Source: Conoideocrella luteorostrata
Taxonomy: Eukaryota > Ascomycota > Sordariomycetes > Hypocreales > Clavicipitaceae
NCBI GenBank assembly: GCA_032433595.1
Contig: JASWJB010000033.1
Location: 1-64,000 of the forward strand
Direction: 5' to 3'
DNA length: 64,000 nt
Shown piece after piece: positions 1-10,961 of the stretch. How positions within the stretch are numbered: the first letter of the stretch is position 1; each line of letters opens with the position of its first letter. Position numbers and translations under genes: made by a program. The notes below the pieces were generated by a model that saw nothing but the letters and a program-made list of their open reading frames with translations, searched no databases and was not told where the DNA came from.

Positions 1-204
1 CGCCCGCAACCAGCCTCCCCCCCCCCCCCCCCGAATTCTGGAGTAGTTAGTCTCTGAAGACCACCGACGCAATGGTTGAGAGCACTTATCTTCGCCTTGC
101 GTCTTGCGACCCTGCTTTGTTCTATTGGATGAGATTTAAGTCAAACTCCCTCACAACGACAAAACTACTCTGCTTCTATAGAAGAGTAGCCAGCTCAAAG
201 CACG
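1..204. other. Window edge, upstream of first gene
   Basis: No gene is supported here. A long C homopolymer near positions 17-32 could be a sequencing or assembly feature. The rest is presumed 5' flank of the gene starting at 205. Confidence 0.5.
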
Positions 205-2100
205 ATGTATCTATCTCTACTGAACATAGAAAGCGAGCTGGATGGGCGCAGAAGAAACCTGGAAAGATGCTGTTTCCCAGACTGCAAGAAGCGCATCGAG
301 CCGGATCAACGGTCGACTCCGATACGGCTGGTCGAATGCCTAGAGCATTTCCGTCTAGACCATCATGGTTTAAAGGCGTCCACGGATCGTGACCGGGCGA
401 TCACAAAGCTTCAGGCTCAAATCATAGAGCTCTCGTGCTACGAGCACATCACTTCTGTTCCGCTTCTCTTCGACTGTTATGCTAGAGACGACGTTGATCG
501 CATTGGCAGGGATCGTAGGAAGGCAAAAAAGGAGGCGGAGAAGGCAAAACCAGAAGTCGAAGCAGAGAGTCCAAGGCCCACCGAATCCGATGCAAAGGAT
601 TCGCAACATCAGCCTCGGGTGAGCTCGAGCAAAGCACCGTCAACCCCGCAGCGACAAAAAGACAAGACCGTATTACCTTCACACTTCGAATACGAATCAG
701 AATTCGACGATGATCCCATATCCCCGCTCACAACCAGCCCCGACAGCGTTTTTGATGCAGACAACCTTGTGCAATCAATTGAGGCCGACACCCCAGCAAC
801 GGAAATCTACCAAGAGCCTTCCGGTCGAAACACGAGAAGATATCTCGACAGGATGAGAAGAGATGAGTCGCCAACGCCCAATAGAGCGCAGAATCGCAAT
901 CCTCGAAACAAACCACCAGCATCAGGCGAGCAGATTAATAAACACAGTCTGGTTAGCCCAGCCGACGATGCGGATGAAGAAGATCACGCGAGGGTGTTTG
1001 ACAGGATTTACCGATCAAGGTCCAGGGAATTGACTCCACCTACGCGTCCACATATATCACAGTGTGTCAGAACTTACAGCAATCCCTCGACGAACCTAAA
1101 ACAGAGACTGAAATACATAAAAACGCTCCAAAAAGACTATCGTTCAAAATCCGTTGAACCTGGTGTTATTTATATTGCCTGGGACACCAACGACGCCGAC
1201 ATGAAGGGTATGTTTAAGGTTGGGTTCACTAAAAACACTCTTGTCGAACGATACAGCTCCGCCGATTGCCGACGAAAACACAACATGAAATTCTTACAAA
1301 TAAGCGAACAGGTGTACGTTGGTGCCAGACATGTGGAGTCGCTTATTCAGAATGACTTTTACAGAGAGCGATACAAGATACCCGACTGCCCCTGGTGTAG
1401 CTCTGCTGCTGCGGCGAGGACAAAATGCGGGGAGAAAGGACACAATGAATGGTTCCGAGTCGAACCTCATAAGCTGATTCAGCGAATTCGGGCATGGGAA
1501 TGCGTCATAAATCATCTCAACTCTTACAAGGACGGAAAACTAGATGAATACGTGAGGGATGCCTTGGAACGTGCTCTTGATCCCGGCAATGTTATGTTAC
1601 AAATGGAGAGGGCAATGAACATTGTGCCAGACAAGGGCGAATGGTCAAAACTACTCAGTGTCAAGGACTTTCGGGAGAAGATTGAAACAGCTGATTTCGT
1701 GACAACACCGCTCGCGCTCAAGAAAGCTGGCGCTACCAATGTGAAAGAGAAGGCTAAAAACAGAGGCCAGCAATCAAACACCGGTCCAACGCCGCCGCAA
1801 TTGGCGACACAAGTCATTTCAGCGTTAGATGGGACAGAACAAAGAGACACCCCGGATGATGGACCGTTGTTGGAACATGAACAAATCGAGGTCGTGCATA
1901 ATACACCCGAGCAAAAGGCCCGAGCTAGGCGAAAGTTCAAGACACTCCGCAATGTCATCACAGCTATTGGCATTCCGAGGAAAGACGGCAGGCCTACCCC
2001 AACAACACATGATATACAGCTTCCAGAGGGTGAAATGGAGCCTAGAATTGGAATAGCAAGGAGAGTGACCAATTCTCTGAAGACTCGAATTCGCGCCTGA
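205..2100 (+). CDS. GIY-YIG / T5orf172-domain (DUF1766-like) protein
   Basis: Single uninterrupted frame of 631 aa. Residues about 318-430 resemble the T5orf172 branch of the GIY-YIG nuclease superfamily: a VIYIA strand, then FKVGFT, an ER pair (LVERY), a conserved helix around HVESLI, and a terminal HNEWFRVE. A small Cys/His group (DCPWC, then KCGEKGH) sits just before that last strand and could bind a metal. Near the N-terminus, CCFPDC followed by HFRLDHH looks like a loose zinc-finger-type arrangement. Residues about 110-310 are low-complexity, charged and probably disordered. Fungal proteins with this domain are usually annotated as meiotically up-regulated or of unknown function; nuclease activity is inference. 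It converges on the gene ending at 2192, 92 bp away. An ATG at 72 is in another frame and was not used. Confidence 0.8.
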   Translation: MYLSLLNIESELDGRRRNLERCCFPDCKKRIEPDQRSTPIRLVECLEHFRLDHHGLKASTDRDRAITKLQAQIIELSCYEHITSVPLLFDCYARDDVDRIGRDRRKAKKEAEKAKPEVEAESPRPTESDAKDSQHQPRVSSSKAPSTPQRQKDKTVLPSHFEYESEFDDDPISPLTTSPDSVFDADNLVQSIEADTPATEIYQEPSGRNTRRYLDRMRRDESPTPNRAQNRNPRNKPPASGEQINKHSLVSPADDADEEDHARVFDRIYRSRSRELTPPTRPHISQCVRTYSNPSTNLKQRLKYIKTLQKDYRSKSVEPGVIYIAWDTNDADMKGMFKVGFTKNTLVERYSSADCRRKHNMKFLQISEQVYVGARHVESLIQNDFYRERYKIPDCPWCSSAAAARTKCGEKGHNEWFRVEPHKLIQRIRAWECVINHLNSYKDGKLDEYVRDALERALDPGNVMLQMERAMNIVPDKGEWSKLLSVKDFREKIETADFVTTPLALKKAGATNVKEKAKNRGQQSNTGPTPPQLATQVISALDGTEQRDTPDDGPLLEHEQIEVVHNTPEQKARARRKFKTLRNVITAIGIPRKDGRPTPTTHDIQLPEGEMEPRIGIARRVTNSLKTRIRA

Positions 2101-2191
2101 ATGGATATGCGGTCATGCAGGCATCATGTCGTTCATCCAACGGTGAAGAAGTTTCAGCTTGGGGCAGGCGACGCAGGACAGCCCCTTATCG

Positions 2192-3172
2192 CTAACCCTT
2201 AATCGCCGCCAAGGCATTCTGCTGCTCACCCTGTACTGCCAGAAAGTTCCCGACATAATCTGTCAACACCTGGTCCAGATGAGCTTCCATCCGAGCCTTC
2301 ACTACATCTGCACTCCTCTCCTTGAACAGCCCGTCCTCAACCTTCGGGGCCCGTCTCTCTCCACGAAAGTAGTACACAAACACCCTGACCAACACTGGAG
2401 GATCTCCGGTTCTTACCAGGGGAGGCGGTCCGCTTCTTATTCCACGGCGAGGCGGCACATATATTTTCCCGGTCTCTGCGTCGTAAGTTTCCCGCACTGG
2501 TCCAACAAACTGGCGTCTCAGAAACTCACGAACCACAGATTGAACTTTGGGGTGTAGATCAATCAGCAAAGTCAGCTTGGCAGCGATTTCAATGTTGCTT
2601 TCAAACGGAGCGTCTTTATCGATGATTTTGAGAATACGCGTGTGAAGGTCTACCGCATCATGAAGATTCTGGTATATGGCCAGTGACCGTACAGGATCTT
2701 TCTTCTCAATCGCGGTCAGCAGGCACCCTTCAACGCCGGCGATATCTTTATTGGATTGCTGCAGGCAGTCCACGACGCCAGTCTCCGAGAAATTGGCGAA
2801 GTTGGAGTCAGCTAGTGTTGTCAGCCAGAGCTGCAAATTGTAATCGTTGCCCTTCATAGAGTAGAGATACTGTTTCAGCGTGTCATTGTCGATGTAGTCC
2901 TTGACTGTATCAATATAGTGTTTGATGTTTTGCTCGGTCCGTTGGATTATGTCATTGATTTGGGAAACGACTTCGCGAACAATTTTGCTAGCGCGCGCAT
3001 TGTCCTTGTCGTCCTGGTTCCAGTTCTTGATCAGTGTTACGAGGCCGACAGCCATGCTGATGACGGGGCCATATGCTGTGCCAATGGCGGCTATGGCCAC
3101 GATTTCGGGCTGGGAGTCGAGCCAAGCCTTCGTAGCCGTGGCTATCACCGTTACTGGACTCGGATCCGACAT
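2192..3172 (-). CDS. Hypothetical protein, mostly helical, one hydrophobic N-terminal segment
   Basis: Intact 326-aa frame with no in-frame interruption, starting MSDPSPVTVIATATKAW. I do not recognise the family. A hydrophobic stretch at about residues 24-48 (IAAIGTAYGPVISMAVGLVT) could insert in or associate with a membrane. A long, probably helical region rich in I, V, D and K follows. The C-terminal third has a Pro/Arg-rich linker (PPRRGIRSGPPPLVR) and a beta-like segment (PVLVRVFVYYF). No catalytic motif is visible. The amphipathic helices behind a short hydrophobic N-terminus recall the helical N-terminal modules of some fungal incompatibility or NLR-associated proteins, but that is only a visual impression. 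The gene stands tail-to-tail with the T5orf172 gene. Confidence 0.6.
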   Translation of the reverse strand: MSDPSPVTVIATATKAWLDSQPEIVAIAAIGTAYGPVISMAVGLVTLIKNWNQDDKDNARASKIVREVVSQINDIIQRTEQNIKHYIDTVKDYIDNDTLKQYLYSMKGNDYNLQLWLTTLADSNFANFSETGVVDCLQQSNKDIAGVEGCLLTAIEKKDPVRSLAIYQNLHDAVDLHTRILKIIDKDAPFESNIEIAAKLTLLIDLHPKVQSVVREFLRRQFVGPVRETYDAETGKIYVPPRRGIRSGPPPLVRTGDPPVLVRVFVYYFRGERRAPKVEDGLFKERSADVVKARMEAHLDQVLTDYVGNFLAVQGEQQNALAAIKG

Positions 3173-6100
3173 GGTTTGCGAAGAGAGGTGTGTCCAGAAG
3201 GGCAGGAACTAATAGATGGCAGTCGATCAGGGCACTACGAAGTTGCGCGGGGCTGTTTGAAGCAAGAAAAAGGGTACGAACACAATGGCACCAGGATCAC
3301 CAATATCCTGCAAACATGCAAACGACAGTGGGCGTTAGCTTCCTTTATGAAGGACACATGATGCGATGATGCTGCGGTCAGTTGTAAAGCAAGCTTTTAA
3401 CGTTGATGAACCGGTCCGAACTAGCTCCAATTCTCATGTCAATAGTGGCAGCGGCTGAAGAGCTAGACTACCGACAACGCGAAAGCCGGCCACTCAAACG
3501 GCTGAACTAGACACCACATGGATGCCGCGCTACTCGTGTTTTGCATCGTGCTGCGCCAATTAAGTAACTACGCTGGAGTTGGTTGGTGTCCTATTTGTTT
3601 GTTAGACGTGTTTCTCGCACATCAAATCCCTAAGCCTTTCCTTCGCACAGCCGCACCACTCGTTCAATTGTTCGCCGCGTGTCACACTATTTTTACTTGT
3701 GTTAATCCCATCGAAACGCTAATGGTCGCGCGAAAATGCCAAGGGTTACTGCATTTAACCTACAGTACACTATTAGCTTACAGGTTGCATGTTACACTAG
3801 CAGCAGTCAGATCAACGCAATGCGTCAAACGCTGAGAAAAAAGTACCGAGCACAAAAGTGTAGCCAAGTTGCTTGCTATATCCTCTGCCCGACGCTCATT
3901 AAGTAAACAGTTGATAAATGCCGTTGCCAGCTTCTTTTTGGGATGTTTGGACTGAAGTGGTTGAGATTGCAAAGCGTTGATGCGAAGTTGTGAACCATCC
4001 ATCTTAAGTCAGCCTAATTTTGTTGTCAGCGTCTTCACAAGCATGACTAGGATTGAACGGTAAACCCCCTCATGCTGAATGTTGGTGGTGAAGGCGCTTT
4101 CTGCTCTGGGAAGGACAATCACACGCATCACTACTCAGGGTGATGCTGTCAACCTAAGTGAAACGAAGCTAAATACTTAGGCTTATAACTCTGTTTGTTT
4201 ATATCTTATCCATTCATTCACTGCCTAGATGGATGAGGGGGAATTTGTATGACGAGTAAGTTATTACTCTGCGATTCGAGACCAAAACAAATGTCACAGC
4301 GCGAGTGTGTGACTTGAGATCTTGAGCAAAGCCGCATTTCATCCTGAAGTCTGGAATATCATCACATCAGCTACCAAAGCAGATAGTGAACCTACATCCT
4401 TTTCCGTATAGAGCAGCAAGCAATGTCTACTACAATTGGAATACTGGGTATTCTCAATTATCACAGCGTACCAGAGCACATTACGCACTGAATACTTCAA
4501 TCATGTTCCCGTTAATATGACATAACTTGGCCGCGAGTATCCTTGACCTTTGAGTTGGGCCGCAGAACGAGGAAGTCACAAGACAATTAGTCAGATCCAC
4601 ATCAATACAAAGGCACAAAACAAATACTACAGCTTTAACCCAGGTGCAGCGACTCCGGAGGCGATCATGAGAACCCTTCTCCTCAATGCAACGACAAAGT
4701 TCTAGTCACATCACAACCGCACCAAGTTGACCGTATTCACACGGAAAATACGCCCACCCGCAGCAAGGATACCCCAGATCTCAGGGACCGACTAGCTTTT
4801 ATACTGGGTCCGACCAGGCAGCGCTTTGATCGCGGGTTGAACCGCTAGCAAACCACGATGCCGCAAAAGGCACGAACTAGCCGCCGCTCAGATCCTACAC
4901 CAAGGCAGCAGTGGCAGGCTAGCACGTTGCACACATGTGCTTGCTCCTGACTACAAGTTGCCCGTTCCAACGCTGGCACGCCTGAGAGACTGGCGCAAAC
5001 CTAAATAAAATACAAATGTCGCCTGGCGGTGGAACTAAATGCTAGCCTATCCATCGAGCATTGACACAAGTGAATATGCAAGACTCGCCGAATCAAAATT
5101 GCCCGATGCTGACACTGACATTGACACAGACACTAAGCGAGTGTGTCTTACTAAATCCAGTTAGTGACCGGTGACAGCGCTAATGTTAAGCATTGCTGCG
5201 CGAGGGATCGGCGGGAGGCGTCAAGGGCAATTTGGGTTATGCGCCGTTGTGGATATGTTATTGCTGCATGTGAGGCTCATACCCCGCGTGAGAGATACAT
5301 CTCTGGGTTTTGGGGCTGTTTATATAGGTCATGTACTTGAATTCTTTGATTAGCATTCCCATTCAATGCAGAAAAGTGTTGAAGCGCACAATGCGATCGA
5401 CTGTATAGATTACTACCGAGAGCCAAATTTTCCCAAATCTGTCTGGAGACCAGCCTTCTCTGCCGCCACGATCAGTACGCGGTAATTAAGCTGCTATCAA
5501 AGTGTCATAAAAATCTAATACTATCATTCATCGCCCTCCCTCTTTCTGTGAGCACCATCTACTAGGAATATCAGCGTCGGCACCACCAACCCGGACGGCG
5601 GAGTGCAATACCAAGCTCCTGACCACTCGCCGTTCGCCTCGCCCGCCGAGTTGTTTAGCTCGACCGACTAGTCTTGACCGGTCCAATCTATCCGCTACAT
5701 GAAGGCACTACTCGTTCACTAATCGCCTGCTAACAAGACACCTGACCAGAAACCCAAGAACTTAAATGTACGAAGTGAATGTACAGAGACGGCCTGCCCT
5801 GCTGCTCTGGATCGCCCCCCGGAAGCTGTACTCCCTTAACCACTGCCCGTTTATCCCGTAGCCGACCGGGATTTGAGTTTCCACTAGTTACTAGCCAACA
5901 GGGCCAGTATCTCACGGGTGCGGAGTTCGCAAATCTATTTAATTAATTCTTATGCGGAAAAGATGTCCCGACTATTCGGTACCCCCGCGATTATATGCTA
6001 GCTGTACGGAGTACACCGAGTGCGGTGCTTGAGACTCTTTCGTTTGTGTGCGATATCTACCATTCATTTCCACATCTGCTCAAGTAGAAAGCGAGATAAA

Positions 6101-6219
6101 GCCTCGCCACCCCTGTCCCTTTCCTCTTCTTCCTCTTCTTCCTCTTCTTCTTCATCTATTACATCATCTCTTTTTTTCCTATGTGAGAACTCGTTTTTCA
6201 GCCTCACAGCGGTGCCGAC
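3173..6219. other. 3-kb gene-free region
   Basis: No coding frame has protein-like composition, and I see no intact mobile element or RNA gene. It holds one copy of the dispersed TACGGAGTA motif (6004-6012). A CT-rich microsatellite at about 6119-6158 lies in the presumed 5' leader of the next gene. Confidence 0.5.
6119..6158. repeat. CTT/CCT microsatellite
   Basis: Imperfect TTCCTC/TTC tandem array about 60 bp upstream of the rhodopsin-domain gene's ATG. Pyrimidine-rich leaders are common in ascomycete promoters, so this may be core-promoter or 5' UTR sequence. Confidence 0.6.
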
Positions 6220-7759
6220 ATGGGTGAACTTGAGGGTTCCTACGTCTCCGGCGTACCACACTACGGGCCCAAAGGCATGCGAATATGGATGCTACTAGTA
6301 GTTTCCTGGATGATAACACTAGCTTTTCTAGCTATCGTGGCGAGGTTAGCGAGTCGAAGGATAAGGAAACAACGGTTTTGGTGGGATGACTACCTGATCA
6401 TTTTCTCAATGGTGTGTCTTTTCTTATCCTTCCTCCTTTTCTCTTCCCCCGAACATCTAGAAAATCCCGCGACTGCTCTGTTCTGTTCTACCTTTCGTCA
6501 CACCATTATCTTTATATACTCTGCGATCGGAGTGATTTCGAAACGTCAAACACTAACTCATCATCATCATAGTTCTGGAACTGGCTCGTAGTGGGCTTCG
6601 GCCTAGTCATGTTCGTCCAGGGCGTGGGCTACCACGCTGACGATGTTGGCCACGAAGGCATTGTTAGCATCCGACGATGGCTTACCATTACCGAGCTTAT
6701 ATACGTCTGGAATCTATGCTGGACGAAACTCAGCCTCCTCGTCATGTACTATCGCGTCTTCCACTTTCCCTATTTCAAGAAACTGACTGTCGGTGTTGGA
6801 TGCTTTGTCATAACCTGGGCTATCTGTATCACTTTTCTTTTTACTTTTATATGCATGCCGGTTGAAAAGCTGTGGAGGCCGGAGCTGCCGGGGCGTTGTG
6901 TCAGCGAGCTAGGTGTTTGGTTGGCGAATGCTGGCGCAACGATATTTTCAGATGTAGTCATCTTGCTGCTACCGATCCCGCAGGTGTGGAATTTGCAGCT
7001 AAAGAAGTTTGAGAAGGTCGGATTGACTATTATATTTGGTCTTGGATTTTTGTAAGTCGTCCCCCGTTTCAAGTCCCATTACTACCTGCTTATAGGACAA
7101 CTACGTCCGTGAAAATCTCTCTACTCTATTTCGTCCAGCCTTGATTTAGGACTGACCAGCTTGCTACCAGTGCCGTTTTTGCGTCCTCGTTCCGAACATG
7201 GGTCCTCTTTAATTACTCGAAATACGATATCCCCTATACTCTTACTCCCCTCCTCGCTTGGTCCCAGATTGAAATGTCCGCCGGTATTATCTCCGCTTGC
7301 CTCCCTACGATGCGCCCCATAACACGGCTTGCTTCTCATAAGCTTGGTCTTGATAAAGCCTTTAGGCTCTCGGGCGTCCCTAAATCAGGCTCGGGAACCA
7401 ATAATCAAGTTGGCTCTGGCAGCAACATTGAGCGGTCCAATCCAGCAGCCCCCAGCTTCGTCACCCCTCAGACATTAAGAGTGACGGCTGAATCGACTAA
7501 TCATTCGGATTGGGTTAAAGTACTCAAGAAAAACAGATATGATGCGAATAGCCGCCGACGAGGAATACTAGTTGAGACGAGTCTGGAATGGGAGCTCGAA
7601 CTTGATCAACAGATAGGGCTAGATGGGCATTTGACCGAAGTTGAACGTCAGCAAAGGAGAAGTGAGCAATTGTATAAAGAGAAAAGTAGTATTGATATGG
7701 ATTGGGCAAGTGCTATGACAGATAAGAGTGATCTTCCCATGAAGAGAATGAACATGTAA
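6220..7759 (+). CDS. Fungal rhodopsin-domain seven-TM integral membrane protein
   Basis: Model join(6220..6411, 6573..7051, 7171..7759), 419 aa. Intron 1 starts GTGTGT, has a CTAAC branch-like site and ends ATAG. Intron 2 starts GTAAGT, has CTGAC and ends CCAG. Both keep frame and restore a continuous TM6 (GLGFL|FAVFASSF). Seven hydrophobic segments are visible, with hallmarks of the fungal rhodopsin-domain (PTH11/SAT4-like) family: WWDDYL after TM1, LCWTKLSLLVMYYRVF in TM3, a conserved Cys before TM5, and SQIEMSAGIISACLPTMRP in TM7. The 100-150 residue C-tail is hydrophilic and cytoplasmic by analogy. There is no N-terminal CFEM domain. Family members are putative surface sensors or transporters of unknown ligand, often in accessory or pathogenicity-related loci. 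Confidence 0.85.
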
Positions 7760-9105
7760 ATGTAAATAAAGTAGAAGGTACTTGATATTAATCACATCCA
7801 GTCAAGGTGCTAATTGCTTCAAAATGTAACTTGAACCAGCCGTCCGTTCGTCTTGTCGGGCTGGTTGCAGACCGGAGCGCAATCAAGTTGTTAACGGCGT
7901 GCGTGTGGGGACTTGTACATTGAAACCTACACATGCAGTCAGAATGTTGCTGCGAAGCTGAGGAGGTAGTATCTGTAGATCTTCAGACAGATTCAGCATT
8001 ACCTCGCCCACTGATAAGCGTGTGATGATTGAATGGTGAAATGGGTAGAAGCGAGAATGAAATTGGAGGAGAAAAGAAAGCCTGAGCATGAGAGCTAAGA
8101 GTGACATATTGTCTATCGATAGCCACCTCCAGCACCAAGCACATACCGCAAGGCTAGCTGTAAACACTGTTCTCTTGGTTTCCACTTCGTACCGCATAAT
8201 TCCGATAGTTCGTTCAGAGTTAGACATCTTGCTTGCACCAATATCCTTTCTTGTCTGCTTCGGCTGCGCCGCTGACGTGGCTGTCATGAGACCCTGACTT
8301 TGCCTTTGCTCGTTCCTCATCGCAGCCTCTTTCAACTTCAAGTTGGACGGTTTTGCAGTTTCCCTTCCGCCCTTTTCGCCTCCACCTTGGGCCGTCAAAT
8401 CAATTCCCTGAGTGCCGGTTCTTCTTTATCCTTCCTTGCTCTAGAACAACACCTGGAAGTGAGCTTTGTTTTTCCACTTACTCTGATTAGTTGAGTAGTT
8501 TTGGCTTTCTTGTTTATGCTTTCAAGCTAGCCTTACTCGGTTAGCTCTGGCGAACCTAAAAAGTATACAGTAAAAATGACTTACTACACTAGCTTAGGTT
8601 GTTCTGTAGTATGCCTAATCGAATATAGCTAAAGGTGGCGATTTAAGACGTTAGTTAGTATGAAGTATGTAGTGTAGACTTAAAATTTGCTTCCATACAG
8701 AGTTGGCGGGACGTCATTTGGCGTGGCTATTGAACCGAAGGAGATCTGGATGCACCCTTTCGTCGCGAAGGACCTTAAGCTTCCTCAGTTAGCTACGTTT
8801 CCATTTTCACCCCTACCATTCACGTTAAGCGAAGGCTTCCCAGACCAGGAAACAGGCGGGATATCTGCAGTGTGCGGGGCTGAACATGCAATGCATCCAT
8901 ACATGTTGTCACTCGACATTCTTTTACAAGAGTTAATTTATGGCTAGGCTTACTAACTATATGGATGTTTTACTACCGAATTTCCGATGAAACTAGGATT
9001 CAGTCATGTACATGAGTGTGTGAAGTCGTCTAGCTCATGGAGGCTTGATCTTATCATCATGATGCAAACGAGTTGACAACGACAGTTTTTGACACGACTG
9101 TACGC
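7760..9105. other. Intergenic region between convergent genes
   Basis: 1.35 kb between the rhodopsin-domain gene and the oxygenase gene, both ending here. A 171-aa minus-strand frame (7883-8398) lacks recognisable domains or convincing composition and was not called. The rest shows no feature. Confidence 0.45.
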
Positions 9106-10510
9106 TCAGCGACTTACAGCAAAAGGACATCCAAGCGGCATGGTCTTCTCAACCTTATATTCCCACTCTTTCAGCTCTTCCATACCAAAGGGCTTCTTCT
9201 TTTCCGGCCCCACGTCTGCGAAGAGATAGCCCTCGGGACTGTATTTCTTACCATCACTTCCGCCCGGCAATGTACCTCCCAGAGCCCAAATCAACCAAGC
9301 TTGCAAGCCCCATCTACTACCTAGAGTAGGCTTTACGTAGTATGGATGCACTAGATACTCCTTGTGGTAGTACCGTCCAGTCTTTGGATCCTTCTCCGAA
9401 AACTCGGTTTTCGGCGAGAAGCGCGGCAGCGTGAGGTGGCGAAGCACGAAACGTCTCAGAGAAAAAATGAAGCTTGTAACTTTTTGAGCTGTGACCGAAG
9501 GGGTTGGATACCTGTAGAAAGTTCAGCATAATATGTTCGCGGGGCAGGAGATGACAGCGTACATCATAGCGGTCCTGAGACGCTCTCCCATGATCACACC
9601 AATAGCCTGATGCGCAAACGGCAGGATAGCTTTCGGAGCGAAATATAGTAAAAGTTTCACTAGTTCATCAGCAGTCTGCTTATTCGTCGCCGCCGGCACC
9701 ATGTGCTCCAGCTCGTAGTTGTGCGCCCACTCCATGATATCCTCGACAAACTCAATACCATCCTTCCAAGTATCCCGCTTCAAGTGCCCTGTGTACTTGA
9801 TATCCATCGCATCCCCGATGCTTTTCCAGAATGTACCTTGCGCACAGATTTCCATGTCCGTCATCTGACGCCACTCAAATTTGTTGATCCAGTTGATGGG
9901 CTCTGTGACAAACACGCTGAGGGTGTACAGCAAGTCTTCGTTGGAAATCTTGCCAGCCTTAATATACGGACTGTGCAGGGAATTCATGCGTCCTATCGCT
10001 TGTCGGGTTCGTTGTTCGTTAGGGCTGTGCGCCATGAATTCGCCGATGAGGATGGATGTATCTTCGTATCGTTTGCTGGCGGTTTTGGGGTTGCTGAACA
10101 GGCGTGTTGCAACTAGGAGGTCGGATATAGTGGGGATCCCGTAGGTCTAGAGGCGATTTATGTCAGGTCGAATATGTCTGTAGAGGAGAGCATTAAGGGG
10201 GGGGGGCGTGTACTTTGAATAGTGCGAACTGGAGAGACATCTTGAATAGCAGGGGAAATTCCCACTCTGAGATCTCCTGGACGATTGATTGAGCTTGTAC
10301 ACTGGTCATCTTGGAGAATGATGTTCGGTCAGTGAATCCGAGTTGTCGCTGCTTGGCTGTCATCCGCCGAAATCGAAGAGAATAGCATAAAATAGGGTAC
10401 ATGAGGGCTAGTGAGAGGATAATATGCCAGGAGATATTGTGCGATGTGCCACGAGCCCAGGCGGGCGACAGGTATGTGGCTGTCGCGACATCGCTGACAT
10501 TCGAGGCCAT
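9106..10510 (-). CDS. MpaB-family ER-bound oxygenase (rubber-oxygenase/Lcp-like catalytic domain)
   Basis: Model complement(join(9106..9511, 9563..10146, 10214..10510)), 428 aa. Both introns (67 and 51 nt) are GT-AG and in phase. The joins restore FALFK|TYGIPTISDLLVATRLF and TAMM|YPTPSVTAQ. The ATG at 10510 follows a polypyrimidine-AG that looks like a 5' UTR intron acceptor. A hydrophobic segment at residues about 25-45 (IILSLALMYPILCYSL) would anchor the protein in the ER. The body carries family hallmarks: YEDTSILIGEFM, AIGRMNSLHSPY, LLYTLSVFVTEPINWI, then LWAL-type C-terminal sequence ending LGCPFA. In mycophenolate biosynthesis, MpaB-type enzymes cleave a prenyl chain oxidatively; the substrate here is unknown. 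GTAAGT sits right after the final GCT codon, so a further 3' exon is possible. It is divergent from the Zn2Cys6 factor at 10962. Confidence 0.85.
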
Positions 10511-10961
10511 CGCAGGGGCTGCCTGAAAAAAAAGAAGCGTATGTTTAGTCGATAGAAAGGAAGCAGAAAATAAAACGGTATTTGAGGGATGCGACAATTG
10601 ACGATGCACTCGAACCCGCGGCTTTTTAAGTGTCTATCTACCCTGTCGCAGATAACGTAAGATGCAGATCTCACCTCAGGTCGGGGCAGCCACAACAAGC
10701 GGCACAACCTTGCCGAAGAGATATTAATCAGCTGGCTTCCTATTGGCTGGGGGGTCTTGCTGCCGAGGCGCGGCCTACCGCAGGTGAGAGTGGACGAAAC
10801 GCGGGGTCGGAATCTACGGATGGGGACGGCTGTGCCCGTTCCTGGCCTATCTGCTCCATGTTATTCACATCCGAATTGCCACTCTGCCCTTATCACGCTT
10901 GCTGATCCACCCGATTCTTTGGTACGACTTCCTTCAAGAGTGACTCTGTGACAGCAGCATC
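10511..10961. other. Shared divergent promoter region
   Basis: 450 bp between the divergent MpaB-like and Zn2Cys6 genes, so it must hold both promoters. It carries the CGG/CCG elements listed separately at 10763-10780. The segment near 10511-10609 may be 5' UTR and an intron of the oxygenase gene. Confidence 0.5.
10763..10780. promoter_or_regulatory. Candidate Zn2Cys6 binding site (CGG-N4-CCG and CCG-N5-CGG)
   Basis: Positions 10771-10780 read CGGCCTACCG, an inverted CGG pair with a 4-bp spacer. Overlapping it at 10763-10773, CCGAGGCGCGG is an everted pair. Binuclear-cluster regulators bind CGG half-sites, and the neighbouring gene encodes one. Binding is inference; such triplets also arise by chance in GC-rich DNA. 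Confidence 0.3.

Noticed and set aside
1524..2072. 182-aa minus-strand frame inside the T5orf172 gene
   Set aside because: Antisense shadow; Ser/Cys-rich translation without motifs, and the plus-strand frame is domain-bearing.
7883..8398. 171-aa minus-strand frame
   Set aside because: No signal peptide or domain, and the composition is unlike a protein. It could be a lineage-specific gene but cannot be supported.
10560..10640. tRNA-like GGGTTCGAGTGC sequence on the minus strand
   Set aside because: A T-loop-like box and a possible acceptor stem occur, but the span is about 59 nt and no D-arm or anticodon arm can be formed.
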